Source: Synechococcaceae cyanobacterium (GTDB lineage Bacteria > Cyanobacteriota > Cyanobacteriia > PCC-6307 > Cyanobiaceae). Taken from it: 58,776 nucleotides of DNA. Below the pieces are notes generated by a model. That model had not been told where the DNA came from. It saw only the letters and a list, made by a program, of their open reading frames with translations, and did no database searches. The translations under genes and the position numbers were made by a program. This document shows, one piece after another, positions 8,658 through 17,697 of the stretch (the stretch's first letter is position 1; each line of letters opens with the position of its first letter). The stretch is from assembly GCA_947378425.1 (NCBI GenBank), contig CANCJV010000025.1, forward strand, positions 1-58,776, given 5' to 3'.

Positions 8658-9791
8658 TCAGCTGGCCAGGCCGGCGAGGCTGTTGAACGATTCCTGCAAC
8701 CACAGGGGCAGTCGCTTCTGCCCTGGCCCCAGGCGCATCTTGCCCTGGGGCAGAAACGGCATGGCCGCCAGCAGCGCCTGGGCCATGGCGGGATGGTCCA
8801 TATCCATGGCGGCGGCGGTCAGGCTTTTGCAGAGTTGTTCCTCCTCCAGGGTGAGCGGTTCGTTGCCGAAGTTGCTGGACAGCAGCGCCTGATAGATCGT
8901 CCCCAGGCTGGTGCGATAGAGAGCTTCCAGGCTGGCGACGGAGACATCCAGCCAGATCTGGCCGATCAGGCGTCGCAGCCGTGCCAGTTCCAGCTTCACT
9001 TCGGCGTCGCTGTGGTCGATGGCATACAGGTTGATCAAGCCCACCATGCGGTTGACGAATTCCTCGTCATGGAACTGGGCGAAGGCTTCGCTGCCGCTGG
9101 TGCTGATCAGCTGGGGCAAGGGGGCCGGATCGGGATTCGCGAAGGACGCCACCCGGTGACTCGCTGGTCGGCTCGTCGTGAGGGAGGTGCTGCTGGTGGG
9201 GCTGGGCTGGTCGAACAGGCCGATGGGCAGGCCCAGCTCCGTGGCCAGTTCGGGGGCGAAGCAAGCGACATAGTCGCCCAGCAGCCAACGAGGCAGGCTG
9301 TCGACCGCTTCACTGAGGCGCATCTTGCCGGGGGCGCAATAGGTCATCACCGCCAGCAGCAGATTGAGCCGTTCGGGGGCATCGAAGTTGGTTTCCAGCT
9401 GCTGGGCCAGGTGTTGCTTCCACTCACTTTCATCGCCAGAGAGGGGCTGAGCCGGCAGGGGGCCCCGCAGCAGCAGCCGATAGGTCTCGCCAATCGGGCC
9501 GCCGTAGAGCTCTTCGAGCTGGTCGATCGGGGCGTGCAGCCAGAAGCGGGACAGGCAGTGACGGGCATGGCGCGCTTCCAGCAGGCACTGGGCATCTCGG
9601 GACTGGGCGTTGGCGCGGCGCACGATGCGATCGAGGCGCGACACGGTCCAGGGCATCGAATGCGGAGCATTTTTGATGCCGATGTTCTGCGGCGGAGGTA
9701 GCAGGGACGGGCCGTCCTCCTGGACCAGATTGACCCCAGCGATCATCGGTTCGGGTCCGCGGCGGATGCGATTGAGCAGACGACGGAACAT
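8658..9791 (-). CDS. internally duplicated protein of unknown function
   Basis: A 377-residue protein with no family I can name. It contains two diverged copies of a module of about 115 residues (about 65-180 and 255-370) joined by a Ser/Thr/Pro-rich linker. Each copy has a helix with a Trp, then LEELYGGPIGETYRLLL or LEALYRTSLGTIYQALL. After 40-50 residues each has PGKMRL or QGKMRL, followed by an LPRWL or LPLWL helix. There is no signal peptide or membrane helix. It points toward the secretion operon and ends 38 bases beyond it, and it diverges from the GT4 gene at 10005. Sitting between secretion and glycosyltransferase genes, it may serve surface-protein biogenesis; this is inference. Confidence 0.75.
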   Translation of the reverse strand: MFRRLLNRIRRGPEPMIAGVNLVQEDGPSLLPPPQNIGIKNAPHSMPWTVSRLDRIVRRANAQSRDAQCLLEARHARHCLSRFWLHAPIDQLEELYGGPIGETYRLLLRGPLPAQPLSGDESEWKQHLAQQLETNFDAPERLNLLLAVMTYCAPGKMRLSEAVDSLPRWLLGDYVACFAPELATELGLPIGLFDQPSPTSSTSLTTSRPASHRVASFANPDPAPLPQLISTSGSEAFAQFHDEEFVNRMVGLINLYAIDHSDAEVKLELARLRRLIGQIWLDVSVASLEALYRTSLGTIYQALLSSNFGNEPLTLEEEQLCKSLTAAAMDMDHPAMAQALLAAMPFLPQGKMRLGPGQKRLPLWLQESFNSLAGLAS

Positions 9792-10004
9792 TGATTCTCT
9801 GCAGGGACTGACGGAGGCTGAGAATGGGACGGTAGCGGGTCATGATGGAATGATCCATCCGATCAACACCATGGCATCTTGGGAATCGGATAGGGCCGCG
9901 GATAGGGCTCGAGTGAACGGCCTAGACTTCGCTTGCGAATATTGCGATCGTGCGGTAGCACTGTCAAACCAGACTGGTGAATTCCCAGGATACGCGTTCA
10001 ATCA

Positions 10005-11207
10005 ATGCGTATCCTGCTGATCCATCAGAACTTTCCAGGCCAGTTCCGGCATCTGGCTGGTGCGTTGATCGCACGCGGTCACGAGGTGGTGGCCCTCGGT
10101 CGGCGCTCCGGTCCGATGCCGGAGGGCATCACCTATGGGCTTTATTCCATTGAGGAGCCCGAGCCCAGCTGGGACGGATGCGATCGCCATCTTGAGCAGG
10201 CCCTGCGACGGGCGTATCAGGTGAGGAAGGCCAGCCTGCTTTTGCGCGAGGGTGGTTGGATCGCCGATGTCGTGATGTATCACTGCAGCTGGGGGGAAGG
10301 CCTTTATCTCCGCGATGTCTGGCCTGATCAGCGCCTCGTGGCCTATCCCGAGCTCTATGGCAGTCCCCTGGTGATGGGCTATGGCTTCGATCAGAGTCTC
10401 GGTGCGGTGCCCCCGGATCTGTGCATTGCCCTGCATCACCTGAATCTGCTGTCCCAGGCGGCGATCGCGAACAGCGATGCCTTGATCTGCCCAACGCACT
10501 ATCAACGGGACAGCTTTCCCTCCCACCTGCGGCAGCGCTTCCACGTCATTCATGAGGGAGTGGACGTCCGCTCGATCGCTCCCTATCCGGATCGCTGGCT
10601 GCTGATGGGCAAGGAGTTGGCGCTGAGGCCCGGGGACCCGGTGGTGACTTATTGCAGCCGTCATCTGGAGCCGCTGCGTGGTTTCCCCACCTTCATGCGC
10701 GCCGTGTCGTTGCTGCAGCAGCGCCATGCGAGCGTCCAGGTCATCATCGTCGGCGCGAATGGCAAGGGCTATGGACCGGCGAGTGTCCATCCCGGTGGGT
10801 ATCAGGGGGCCTTGCTCGAGGAGCTCGCGGGGCAGCTCGATCTGGAGCGGCTTCATTTCGTCGGTCGCACTGACTACCAGCATCTGCTTGGCATCTTTCA
10901 GGTGAGCGCCGCCCATGTGTATCTCACCTATCCCTATGCCCTCTCCTGGAGCCTGTTGGAGGCGATGGCCTGCGGTGCCCCCGTGGTGGGCTCCCGCGGC
11001 CTGCCGGTGGAGGAGGTGATTCGCGACAAAGAGAATGGGTTGCTGGTGGATTTCAACAGCCCGGAGCAGCTCAGTCAGGCGCTGCTGCGGTTGCTCGAGG
11101 ATCGAGCTCTGGGACGTCGGCTGGGGGACGCCGGCAGGGCCACGGTGGAGCAGCACTACGACCTGGAGGCCTGCGCGGATGCCTATGAAACGGTGCTCAG
11201 GGGCTAG
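10005..11207 (+). CDS. GT4 family glycosyltransferase
   Basis: A 400-residue GT-B enzyme starting MRILLIHQNFPGQFRHLA, the N-terminal signature of many capsule and exopolysaccharide GT4 enzymes. The C-terminal half carries the donor-binding region: VTYCSRHLEPLRGF, then YALSWSLLEAMACGAPVV, which fits E-x7-E, then GSRGLPVEEVI. It probably transfers a hexose from a nucleotide sugar in the cytoplasm; donor and acceptor cannot be read from sequence. Its 3' end overlaps the convergent TPR-glycosyltransferase gene by 11 bases. The AT-richer 210 bases upstream probably hold divergent promoters for this gene and the duplicated-module gene. Confidence 0.9.
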   Translation: MRILLIHQNFPGQFRHLAGALIARGHEVVALGRRSGPMPEGITYGLYSIEEPEPSWDGCDRHLEQALRRAYQVRKASLLLREGGWIADVVMYHCSWGEGLYLRDVWPDQRLVAYPELYGSPLVMGYGFDQSLGAVPPDLCIALHHLNLLSQAAIANSDALICPTHYQRDSFPSHLRQRFHVIHEGVDVRSIAPYPDRWLLMGKELALRPGDPVVTYCSRHLEPLRGFPTFMRAVSLLQQRHASVQVIIVGANGKGYGPASVHPGGYQGALLEELAGQLDLERLHFVGRTDYQHLLGIFQVSAAHVYLTYPYALSWSLLEAMACGAPVVGSRGLPVEEVIRDKENGLLVDFNSPEQLSQALLRLLEDRALGRRLGDAGRATVEQHYDLEACADAYETVLRG

Positions 11208-12615
11208 ACCAAGCGGCCAGCCAGAGCTTGAAGCGCTCCAGCACCAGTTGCACCAGTCCGTCCCAGTCCCGATGACCAGGTTGGCGCAGCAGGGTGAGGG
11301 TCGGGTACCAGGGGCTGTCGTGGCGATGGCGCAGCCAACGGGGATCGGAGCCCCAGGGCAGCAGCACCCAGCCCGGTGCCGCCATGGCCCCCACCAGGTG
11401 GGCGGTGGCCGTATCCACCGTGATCACCAGATCCAGGGCCGAGATCCAGCGGGCGGTGTCGGCCAGGCTGACCCCATCGGCCAACGTATCGGCGAAGTTG
11501 CCACCCCAGCCAGCGGCCCGTTGGCGATCAAGGCGGCCGTATTGGAGGCAGATCAACTCGGCCCCGGAGCGCTCCAGACCCTCCAGCAGATCGATCAGGG
11601 GCGCAGTTGGCAGGCTGCGACGCTCGAATTCCCTGTGGATGAAGTCGTCGTCGTGTTTGCGCCCCGCGGCCCAGACCAGGCCGATGCGGGGCGGCCGCTG
11701 CCGTGTTGGCGCTGGCGGCGGCCACTGGGGCGAGCGCAGGTAGCCCACGGCCTGATCTGAGCCGCTGAGATCGGTGTGAAACGCCTCCGTCAGGGGCGCT
11801 CCCCCTAGCAGCCAGGGCAGGCTGAGCAAGGATCCCTGGCAGGGGTTGGCCAGGGGCCGCGGTTCGATTCCTTTCGGCGCGATGGTGAGGTTGGGCTCCA
11901 GCCAGGCCAGTCCCTGCCTCAGCAGCAGTAGCAACGGTGGCTCCACCTCCAGGCGCACGCTCCATCCCAGCTGAATCAGAAGCGGCAGCCAGCGCAGGTA
12001 CTGGAGTGTGTCACCGATGCCTTGTTCACTCCAGAGGGTGAGGGATGGGGCCGTTGCGGAGGATGGTTGGCCCTGCTGCATGGGTCCGAGCCATCCCTGC
12101 CAGTAGGGGGGAGGACGCCAGACCTGGTGATGGCTGAGCTGAAAGCGCCGTTCGGCCAGGGCAAAAGCCTGGTTGTAACGCTCCAGGCCGATCAGGATCT
12201 GGCTGTGGTTCCAGGCCACCGCTACTTTTCTGTCGTCATCGCCCAGTTCCGTCTCCCTGGCGTAGGCCTCGGCGGCGGCATCGAAGGCATTGAGATCCCT
12301 TTGCACGTTGCCGAGGACGAGATAGGGCCGCTGCGGCTCAGGTAGTTGGAGTTCCGTCTGTCGCCAGACGGCCAGGGCTTCATGGGGACGATCCGTCACC
12401 CACAGGTGGTGCATCAACTTGGCCCAGAGCCGGGGATTGCCGGGATTGAGCCGCAGAGCTGTTCGCAGGTCCTGGATCTTTCGCTTTCGGCTTGGATGGT
12501 CGGTCGCGTCCTGGCGGAGCTGAAATGGGGGAGCAGATGCGGGGGGGAATGGCAGCTTGGAGGGTGGTTGGCTCACGGGACCCGGCCAGGGATCGGGGAG
12601 GCGGGAAGACAGCAC
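11197..12615 (-). CDS. TPR-containing GT9-like glycosyltransferase
   Basis: A 472-residue protein. TPR-like helices at about 50-150 (LRTALRLNPGNPRLWAKL, and LGNVQRDLNAFDAAAEAYA) precede a heptosyltransferase-like GT-B region. That region contains LWSEQGIGDTLQYLRWLP, RIGLVWAAGRKHDDD and ITVDTATAHLVGAMAAPGWVLLPWGSDPRW in consecutive blocks. This TPR plus GT9-like layout is common near cyanobacterial surface-protein genes and resembles O-linked protein glycosylation enzymes. Specificity is unknown. The first 45 residues are Pro/Arg-rich and the start is GTG, so the true start may lie further in. It overlaps the GT4 gene tail to tail. Confidence 0.82.
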   Translation of the reverse strand: MLSSRLPDPWPGPVSQPPSKLPFPPASAPPFQLRQDATDHPSRKRKIQDLRTALRLNPGNPRLWAKLMHHLWVTDRPHEALAVWRQTELQLPEPQRPYLVLGNVQRDLNAFDAAAEAYARETELGDDDRKVAVAWNHSQILIGLERYNQAFALAERRFQLSHHQVWRPPPYWQGWLGPMQQGQPSSATAPSLTLWSEQGIGDTLQYLRWLPLLIQLGWSVRLEVEPPLLLLLRQGLAWLEPNLTIAPKGIEPRPLANPCQGSLLSLPWLLGGAPLTEAFHTDLSGSDQAVGYLRSPQWPPPAPTRQRPPRIGLVWAAGRKHDDDFIHREFERRSLPTAPLIDLLEGLERSGAELICLQYGRLDRQRAAGWGGNFADTLADGVSLADTARWISALDLVITVDTATAHLVGAMAAPGWVLLPWGSDPRWLRHRHDSPWYPTLTLLRQPGHRDWDGLVQLVLERFKLWLAAWSSP

Positions 12616-12985
12616 TGGATAGGGCTGTCAATGACGAGCGGACGCCGATGCATCAACAGGGGAGATCTGACTGAGCACAGAATCGTCGTCGAAAAATCAC
12701 GAACCTGATAATACTATGAAAAATATTTTTGTTAATGCATGTCAAAGGTATGTCGTGGTTGGCTTTGAGGGATGGACTTGTCCTCGTCAACTGCATTCAA
12801 CCGAATGTGATGCGATTAAGGTGGAGCGGGATGACCGTAGTTGATAGGCGCAATTTGATCTCTGCCCAGGAATCAGGCCCGGTTGGAGTGGGCCGTTCGT
12901 TTTGTGCTGCCCACCGACGGCTTGAGCAGAATTGTCAAGCCTATGCAGAACTATGGGGAAGTTTTGTTCAATTGCTGCCTAGGTG
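12616..12985. other. AT-richer intergenic region with palindrome
   Basis: I find no gene. The stretch separates the TPR-glycosyltransferase gene from the end of the RTX-like gene, both leftward. It includes an AT-rich patch with a 12-base palindrome AAAAATATTTTT at 12719-12730 and a TATTAT-like hexamer on the minus strand just before it. That could be the promoter of the TPR-glycosyltransferase gene, but no convincing -35 element or start site can be assigned. Confidence 0.4.
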
Positions 12986-13975
12986 TCAGGCGAATTGAAT
13001 CTTGGTTGCAGATGCAAGGGCGGCTTTGTCTGGTGAGCTATTGGTATAAAGTGTACCATTGTAGTAGATCTTGTCCTGGCTGTTGAAGTTTTTGACGGTT
13101 ATTGTTGGATTGCCGTTACTGCCATTATTCATCAGCGTATTTGTACCTGTTGCGGTGCCATTGCCAGTGGAGGTGAATGTTCCTCCGAGTACAATGCTGT
13201 CGGCATCACTGTCGGTGCCAAGGTCAATGAAATTGTTGCTGAAGGTCTGGCCTGGAGTTGAAAAGATGATCAAGTCAGAGCCAAGGCCCATGTTAAGCGT
13301 ATTGCCTGTAATCGTGCTGGTTGTGATTGTGTTTGCGAAGATGAGAGTATCGCTGCCATTGCCGCTCGAGACCGTGCTGTCGGTAATGTTGATGGGAGTC
13401 TGGAGCGATCCAGACTGGGTGGGGGCAAAGAATCCATCAATCTTGGCCGAAAAACTCAGAGAAGAATTGCTGGAATTCTTCTGGGTAAATGTATAGCTTT
13501 GACCATCCTTGGATTGGTCGGAGCCGAAAACAATCAGATCGTTGTCGTTTGTTGGCGACAGAACATCATCGCCAGTGATAATACTCGATTTATTGAACTG
13601 AACAGGGACGTTTGCGTTAAAAGTGGAATGATCACCGGTTTCAACGAAGATGCTGTCGCCAAGGTCCTGGGTGCTGCCGGAACCGTTGCCGGGTCCAACA
13701 TTCAGGTTGACGCCTTTGATGTTGGTGACTCTGTTGAATACCAGGAATGTGATTCCTGAGGTGTTGTTGTTCGAAATGTAATCCCCAGGGACCACTGAAT
13801 CCGTAGAGCCGCTTCCTGCCCCCAGCACCATTGCGTTGACGCTTTTATTGTTGGATCCAGCGGCGCTGGGAGCAATATATTGATTGTAGAGCGCAGGAGG
13901 GGTGTTGGTATAAACGGGTAGGGTTCTGACGTACTGGCCTGTTTGGAGGGTGCTGGAAAGGGTGAGGGTGGGCAT
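12986..13975 (-). CDS. Asn/Ser/Thr-rich RTX-like protein, probable type I secretion cargo
   Basis: A 329-residue acidic protein dominated by Gly, Asn, Ser, Thr and Asp, with no Cys and no N-terminal signal peptide. I chose the ATG giving MPTLTLSSTLQTGQ; a GTG 16 codons upstream (14023) is open but unlikely. Two nonapeptide-like motifs, GNGSDTLIF and GLGSDLIIF, resemble RTX repeats (GGxGxDxUx). Looser copies are LGDSIFV, NDNDLIVF and DADSIVL, which fits a parallel beta-roll. The C-terminus (VKNFNSQDKIYYNG onward) resembles the end of RTX proteins, where the uncleaved type I signal lies. Low GC and lack of a Sec signal, near an HlyB/HlyD operon, make it the best local cargo candidate. Export is inferred, not shown. 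Confidence 0.75.
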   Translation of the reverse strand: MPTLTLSSTLQTGQYVRTLPVYTNTPPALYNQYIAPSAAGSNNKSVNAMVLGAGSGSTDSVVPGDYISNNNTSGITFLVFNRVTNIKGVNLNVGPGNGSGSTQDLGDSIFVETGDHSTFNANVPVQFNKSSIITGDDVLSPTNDNDLIVFGSDQSKDGQSYTFTQKNSSNSSLSFSAKIDGFFAPTQSGSLQTPINITDSTVSSGNGSDTLIFANTITTSTITGNTLNMGLGSDLIIFSTPGQTFSNNFIDLGTDSDADSIVLGGTFTSTGNGTATGTNTLMNNGSNGNPTITVKNFNSQDKIYYNGTLYTNSSPDKAALASATKIQFA

Positions 13976-15999
13976 AGCGATCAAGTTGTTGGGAAATTGA
14001 TTTACGGGGCTCCAGCGCCCCACCTGAATGAACTATAGCGGTACTTGAAGTCCTCGTCACACTAAGGATGTCCCAAATCAAGAAACTTCTGCAATAAAAA
14101 TGACTGCATATCTGTTGTGTTTATGCAGCAAGAGTTTCTCTTGTGGGCTTCCATCCGTCTTGGTGCAGCATCTTGGCTGCGATGTTGTGACAAACCAGCC
14201 GATTTTGATCCACTTGTGCGCTAATGGCGCTGGAAGGCGGTTGGCGTGCGGATGGGAGACTTGAGTGCTGTCCGGCTGGCGGTCAGAGGGCCCTCCTTCT
14301 GCATGGGTTTGCTCATCAGAGGCTGGACGACGTCGCGAGCGCTGATTCGCATCAGCCCGAGCAGAATCTCCTTGCTGTTCATCTCCTTGTTTCTGCGCAC
14401 AACGACGTAGCAGCCAGGGGGAGCTTGGTGGTGGGCAGTTGAAGCACGGCGATGGTGTGGCGGGCAGAGTTGGCCTGGCGCCTGGCCCAGTTGGTGCCAC
14501 CTGGTGTTCCCGGCACTGATTCCAGAGAGACCGTCAAGTGATGCCTGAGATCGCAGATTGCTTGCTGATCACCAGACCAACGCACTTGAAGGGCTGACCT
14601 TCACCACTGATTCCCGCGGAACTCCCGTCAACCTCAGCCGTCTGTCTGGAGTCAGGTTCTCAAGGCCGGCAAGCCGTTCGTTGCCTTCAGCATCCTGCAA
14701 CGCTTGGATTCGCCCGGCCAGACTGGCCAAGACCCCATTGATGGCCAGGACCGCTTCGGCCAGTGGGTCGGGCCGCAAGGCCGGGCAGGCTGCGATCAGT
14801 TCGCCAAGGTGCAGCGCTGCAAAGCATTCCTGCAGGGGCCAATCGGGCAGTTAGTTGCCAGCAAGGCACGAATGGTGTTGATGGGATCCCGCCGTTTCTG
14901 CGGACCGGTCGATCAGCCCACGCCATGCACCCCAGACTGTCTCTCCATGACCCACTCCACCCCCTCATGACACCGGTTCAGGGGGAAGCAGCAGCAGCAG
15001 ACCGGGTCCAAAGAGGGCCTCGGCTGAACAAGCCTGGCCGTGGCCAGGGTCCTGTCCCTGCCTGCCAGTCGCCTGGCTCACTGGGGTCCGCCCATGGTGA
15101 ATCGAGCGTGGCCCGGCCGGCCCCAGGCAGCCCCACAGCCAGCACGGCATTGACTCCAGCCTGGCGCTTGCTGATCGCAACCGACTCCGCAAGGTGAACC
15201 GGGAGCTGAGCCAGGACGAGGATTGTTTTCGGCTGGCGGTACCTCATCAGTGCCTCCGGCCCACTGGACGATGCCTCGTCGCTGCCAGCAGCTGCTGTCG
15301 CTGAGGGGTGTGCCTGATCGCGGCGCCTGCGGATCGTCACGGTTCTCCTGGCTGTGACGGTAGCCGGATGTCGCCGTAGTGACGACTGATCCTGACGGCA
15401 GCGGCAGGAGGAGCCTGGATAGCCATCCGCCGAGCATGCCGTGATCCCCACTGAGATCAAGGCAATGGTGACGAAGCAGCTCGCCTTTACGGCTCCCCAT
15501 GGATCCAAAAGGAGCAGCCTGCGGGAGGGCGGCAGCGCGGCTCGGGGGTGGTGGACAACCTGCTGGCAGCCGCCCATGTCATGGCTGCCGGATGGTGGTG
15601 GGATCAGGCGACCAACCGGATCAGATGGCCTGGCCTCTGCCGGGAGCCATCGGCCTGGATCCTGATCAGGTCATGTCCATGGCCTGTCTTGATCACCCAG
15701 ATAACTGTGTGTGGCAATCTCATGGGGTGCCGTGCCCTGATCAGGCTGCGCTGAACCAGATCGGCAACGTTCCAGGTTCATAGCGGAGCTGGATGGCTCC
15801 TCAAGGGGTCTGTGGGCCGGCCCGCTCCGTTCTACGCGACAGATCCATCGGAGCGATCGAAGCGCTGGGTCCGCTGGGAGGTGATTCAGTCCCGCAGGGG
15901 TAGGAGCACACCATGTTCAGGGGTTTGTGCTGCGGCCCCAGCGCGACAAACCACACGTGATGAAATTGTCCCTTGGAAGCTGCTGGTGCTGCTTGTCGC
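13976..15999. other. 2-kb gene-poor region with possible decayed genes
   Basis: No gene can be supported across about 2 kb, which is unusual in this dense genome. Two minus-strand fragments look coding-like. At about 14569-14850, a frame of about 90 residues contains FAALHLGELIAACPALR and a Leu/Ala-rich helix but lacks a proper ATG start. At about 14978-15508, a TTG-started frame begins with a lipoprotein-like stretch (VTIALISVGITAC, Cys near 15435) and then becomes Arg/Ser-rich, unlike a real protein. Both may be remnants. I see no transposase, tRNA or repeat array. Confidence 0.4.
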
Positions 16000-17697
16000 T
16001 CAGGCCCCTGCCACCTGGGCCATGCGGCCGCTGCCGGCTTCGCTGGCCACCGCGGCCACCAGGGAGCAGCCGGTCATGCGCTCGGGTTTGGGCAGATCAA
16101 GCAGCTCAAGCAGGGTGGGGGCGATGTCGGCCAACCCACAGCCTTCCCGCAAGGTGACATCGGTGCCGTGGCCCGGGAGCTTGCGCTTCTCTCCCTCCAC
16201 CAGGATCACGGGCACCGGGTTGGTGGTGTGGGCTGTCCAGGGGCGTCCGTCCGGTCCCTGCATCAATTCGGCGTTGCCGTGGTCGGCTGTGATCAACAGG
16301 GTGCCGCCCATGCGGTTGGTGGCCTCCATCAGGCGGCCAACGCAGCGGTCGACCATGGCAATGGCCTCGGTGGTGGGAGCCATCTGGCCGGTATGGCCGA
16401 CCATGTCGGGGTTGGCGTAGTTGATCACCACCAGTGAATAGATGCCCTTGTTGATGGCGGCAATGCAGCTGTCGGTGAGCTGGGCGGCGGACATCTCCGG
16501 AGCCTGGTCATAGGTGGCAACCCGCGGTGACGGCACCAGATGGCGGTCTTCGCCGGGGAAGGCCTGTTCGATACCGCCGTTCATGAAGTACGTGACATGG
16601 GGATATTTCTCGGTTTCGGCTGTGCGGAACTGGCGCAGGCCGTGCTGGGAGACAACCTGGCCCAGCAGCCCATCAAGGGATTCGGGTGGGAAGGCCACGC
16701 TGACGGGCAGTCCCTGCTCGTACTGGGTGAAGGTGACCACGTGCAGCGGTGTGATCAGGGTGCGCTCGAAGTTGCTGAACTCAGGCAACACCAGTGATCT
16801 GATCAGTTGGCGCACCCGATCGGGGCGGAAGTTGAAGCAGATCAGACCGTCGCCAGCCTGCAGCTGGCCCGGTGCCAGTCGCACCGGCTCGAGAAACTCG
16901 TCCGTGACCCCCTCGGCATAGGAGGTCACCAGGATGTCGTCCCAGCTGGTGGTGGTGCTGATCGGCTCCTCCTCGGTGAGCAGCCGGTAGGCCTTTTCGG
17001 TGCGATCCCAGCGGTTGTCGCGATCCATGGCCCAATAGCGGCCGCAGAGGGTGGCGATCCGTCCGACTCCGGCTTCGGTCATCGCCTGCTCGATGCGCTC
17101 CAGGAACAGCTGGGCGCTGTTGGGCGCGGTGTCGCGGCCATCGGTGATCACATGGATCGCGACATCGTGGAGCCCCCTGCCGGCGGCCCAGCGCAGCAAG
17201 CCGGCGAGATGATCCACGTGGCTGTGGACACCGCCGTCGGAGCAGAGGCCGATCAGGTGGAGTGTGCCGCCATCGGCCAGCAGCGTGTCGGCCAGGCCAT
17301 TGAGGGCACCATTGCGGGCCAGGCTGCCATCGCGTACGGCCTGGCCGATGCGAACCAGCTCCTGGCGGATGATCCGCCCCGAACCAATGGTGAGATGCCC
17401 CACCTCGGAATTGCCCATCTGGTTGTCCGGCAGGCCTACAGCCGCCCCGCTCGCCTCGATCAGGGTGTGGGGGTAGGCATGCCAGAGGGCATCCATCACC
17501 GGGGTGTGGGCCGAACGAATGGCGTTGTGATCGCTGTCGTGACGGTGGCCCCAGCCGTCGAGAATCGCCAGCACCACTGGTGCTACAGGACCGGAGGTCT
17601 CAAAAGAAGATGAGTCGCCGCTGATGCCCGTATTTCCTTTGGCCCTGGCGCCGCCGGGGCCCGTGGAGACGTACTGGGAGGAAGAAATGGCAGTCAC
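16000..17697 (-). CDS. gpmI: 2,3-bisphosphoglycerate-independent phosphoglycerate mutase
   Basis: Interconverts 3- and 2-phosphoglycerate in the cytosol (glycolysis / gluconeogenesis), using two Mn ions and a phosphoserine intermediate. Visible motifs are AILDGWGHR (metal Asp), [16 protein letters not shown] (with the nucleophilic Ser), [26 protein letters not shown] and ITADHGNAE. The mature core starts at about [10 protein letters not shown]. The GTG start used here gives 565 residues with an N-terminal tail of about 37; the usual length is 510-550, so the tail may be partly untranslated. A TTG at 17742 is also open. The gene lies alone between two gene-poor stretches. Confidence 0.95.
   Translation of the reverse strand: MTAISSSQYVSTGPGGARAKGNTGISGDSSSFETSGPVAPVVLAILDGWGHRHDSDHNAIRSAHTPVMDALWHAYPHTLIEASGAAVGLPDNQMGNSEVGHLTIGSGRIIRQELVRIGQAVRDGSLARNGALNGLADTLLADGGTLHLIGLCSDGGVHSHVDHLAGLLRWAAGRGLHDVAIHVITDGRDTAPNSAQLFLERIEQAMTEAGVGRIATLCGRYWAMDRDNRWDRTEKAYRLLTEEEPISTTTSWDDILVTSYAEGVTDEFLEPVRLAPGQLQAGDGLICFNFRPDRVRQLIRSLVLPEFSNFERTLITPLHVVTFTQYEQGLPVSVAFPPESLDGLLGQVVSQHGLRQFRTAETEKYPHVTYFMNGGIEQAFPGEDRHLVPSPRVATYDQAPEMSAAQLTDSCIAAINKGIYSLVVINYANPDMVGHTGQMAPTTEAIAMVDRCVGRLMEATNRMGGTLLITADHGNAELMQGPDGRPWTAHTTNPVPVILVEGEKRKLPGHGTDVTLREGCGLADIAPTLLELLDLPKPERMTGCSLVAAVASEAGSGRMAQVAGA

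Noticed and set aside
6855..9701. Long frames antisense to hlyD and to the duplicated-module gene
   Set aside because: Both real strands show domain structure; the shadows do not.
10002..11156. 384-codon frame antisense to the GT4 gene
   Set aside because: Shadow of a clear glycosyltransferase gene.
13976..15999. Insertion sequence in the gene-poor block
   Set aside because: No transposase motif, terminal inverted repeats or target duplication could be found.
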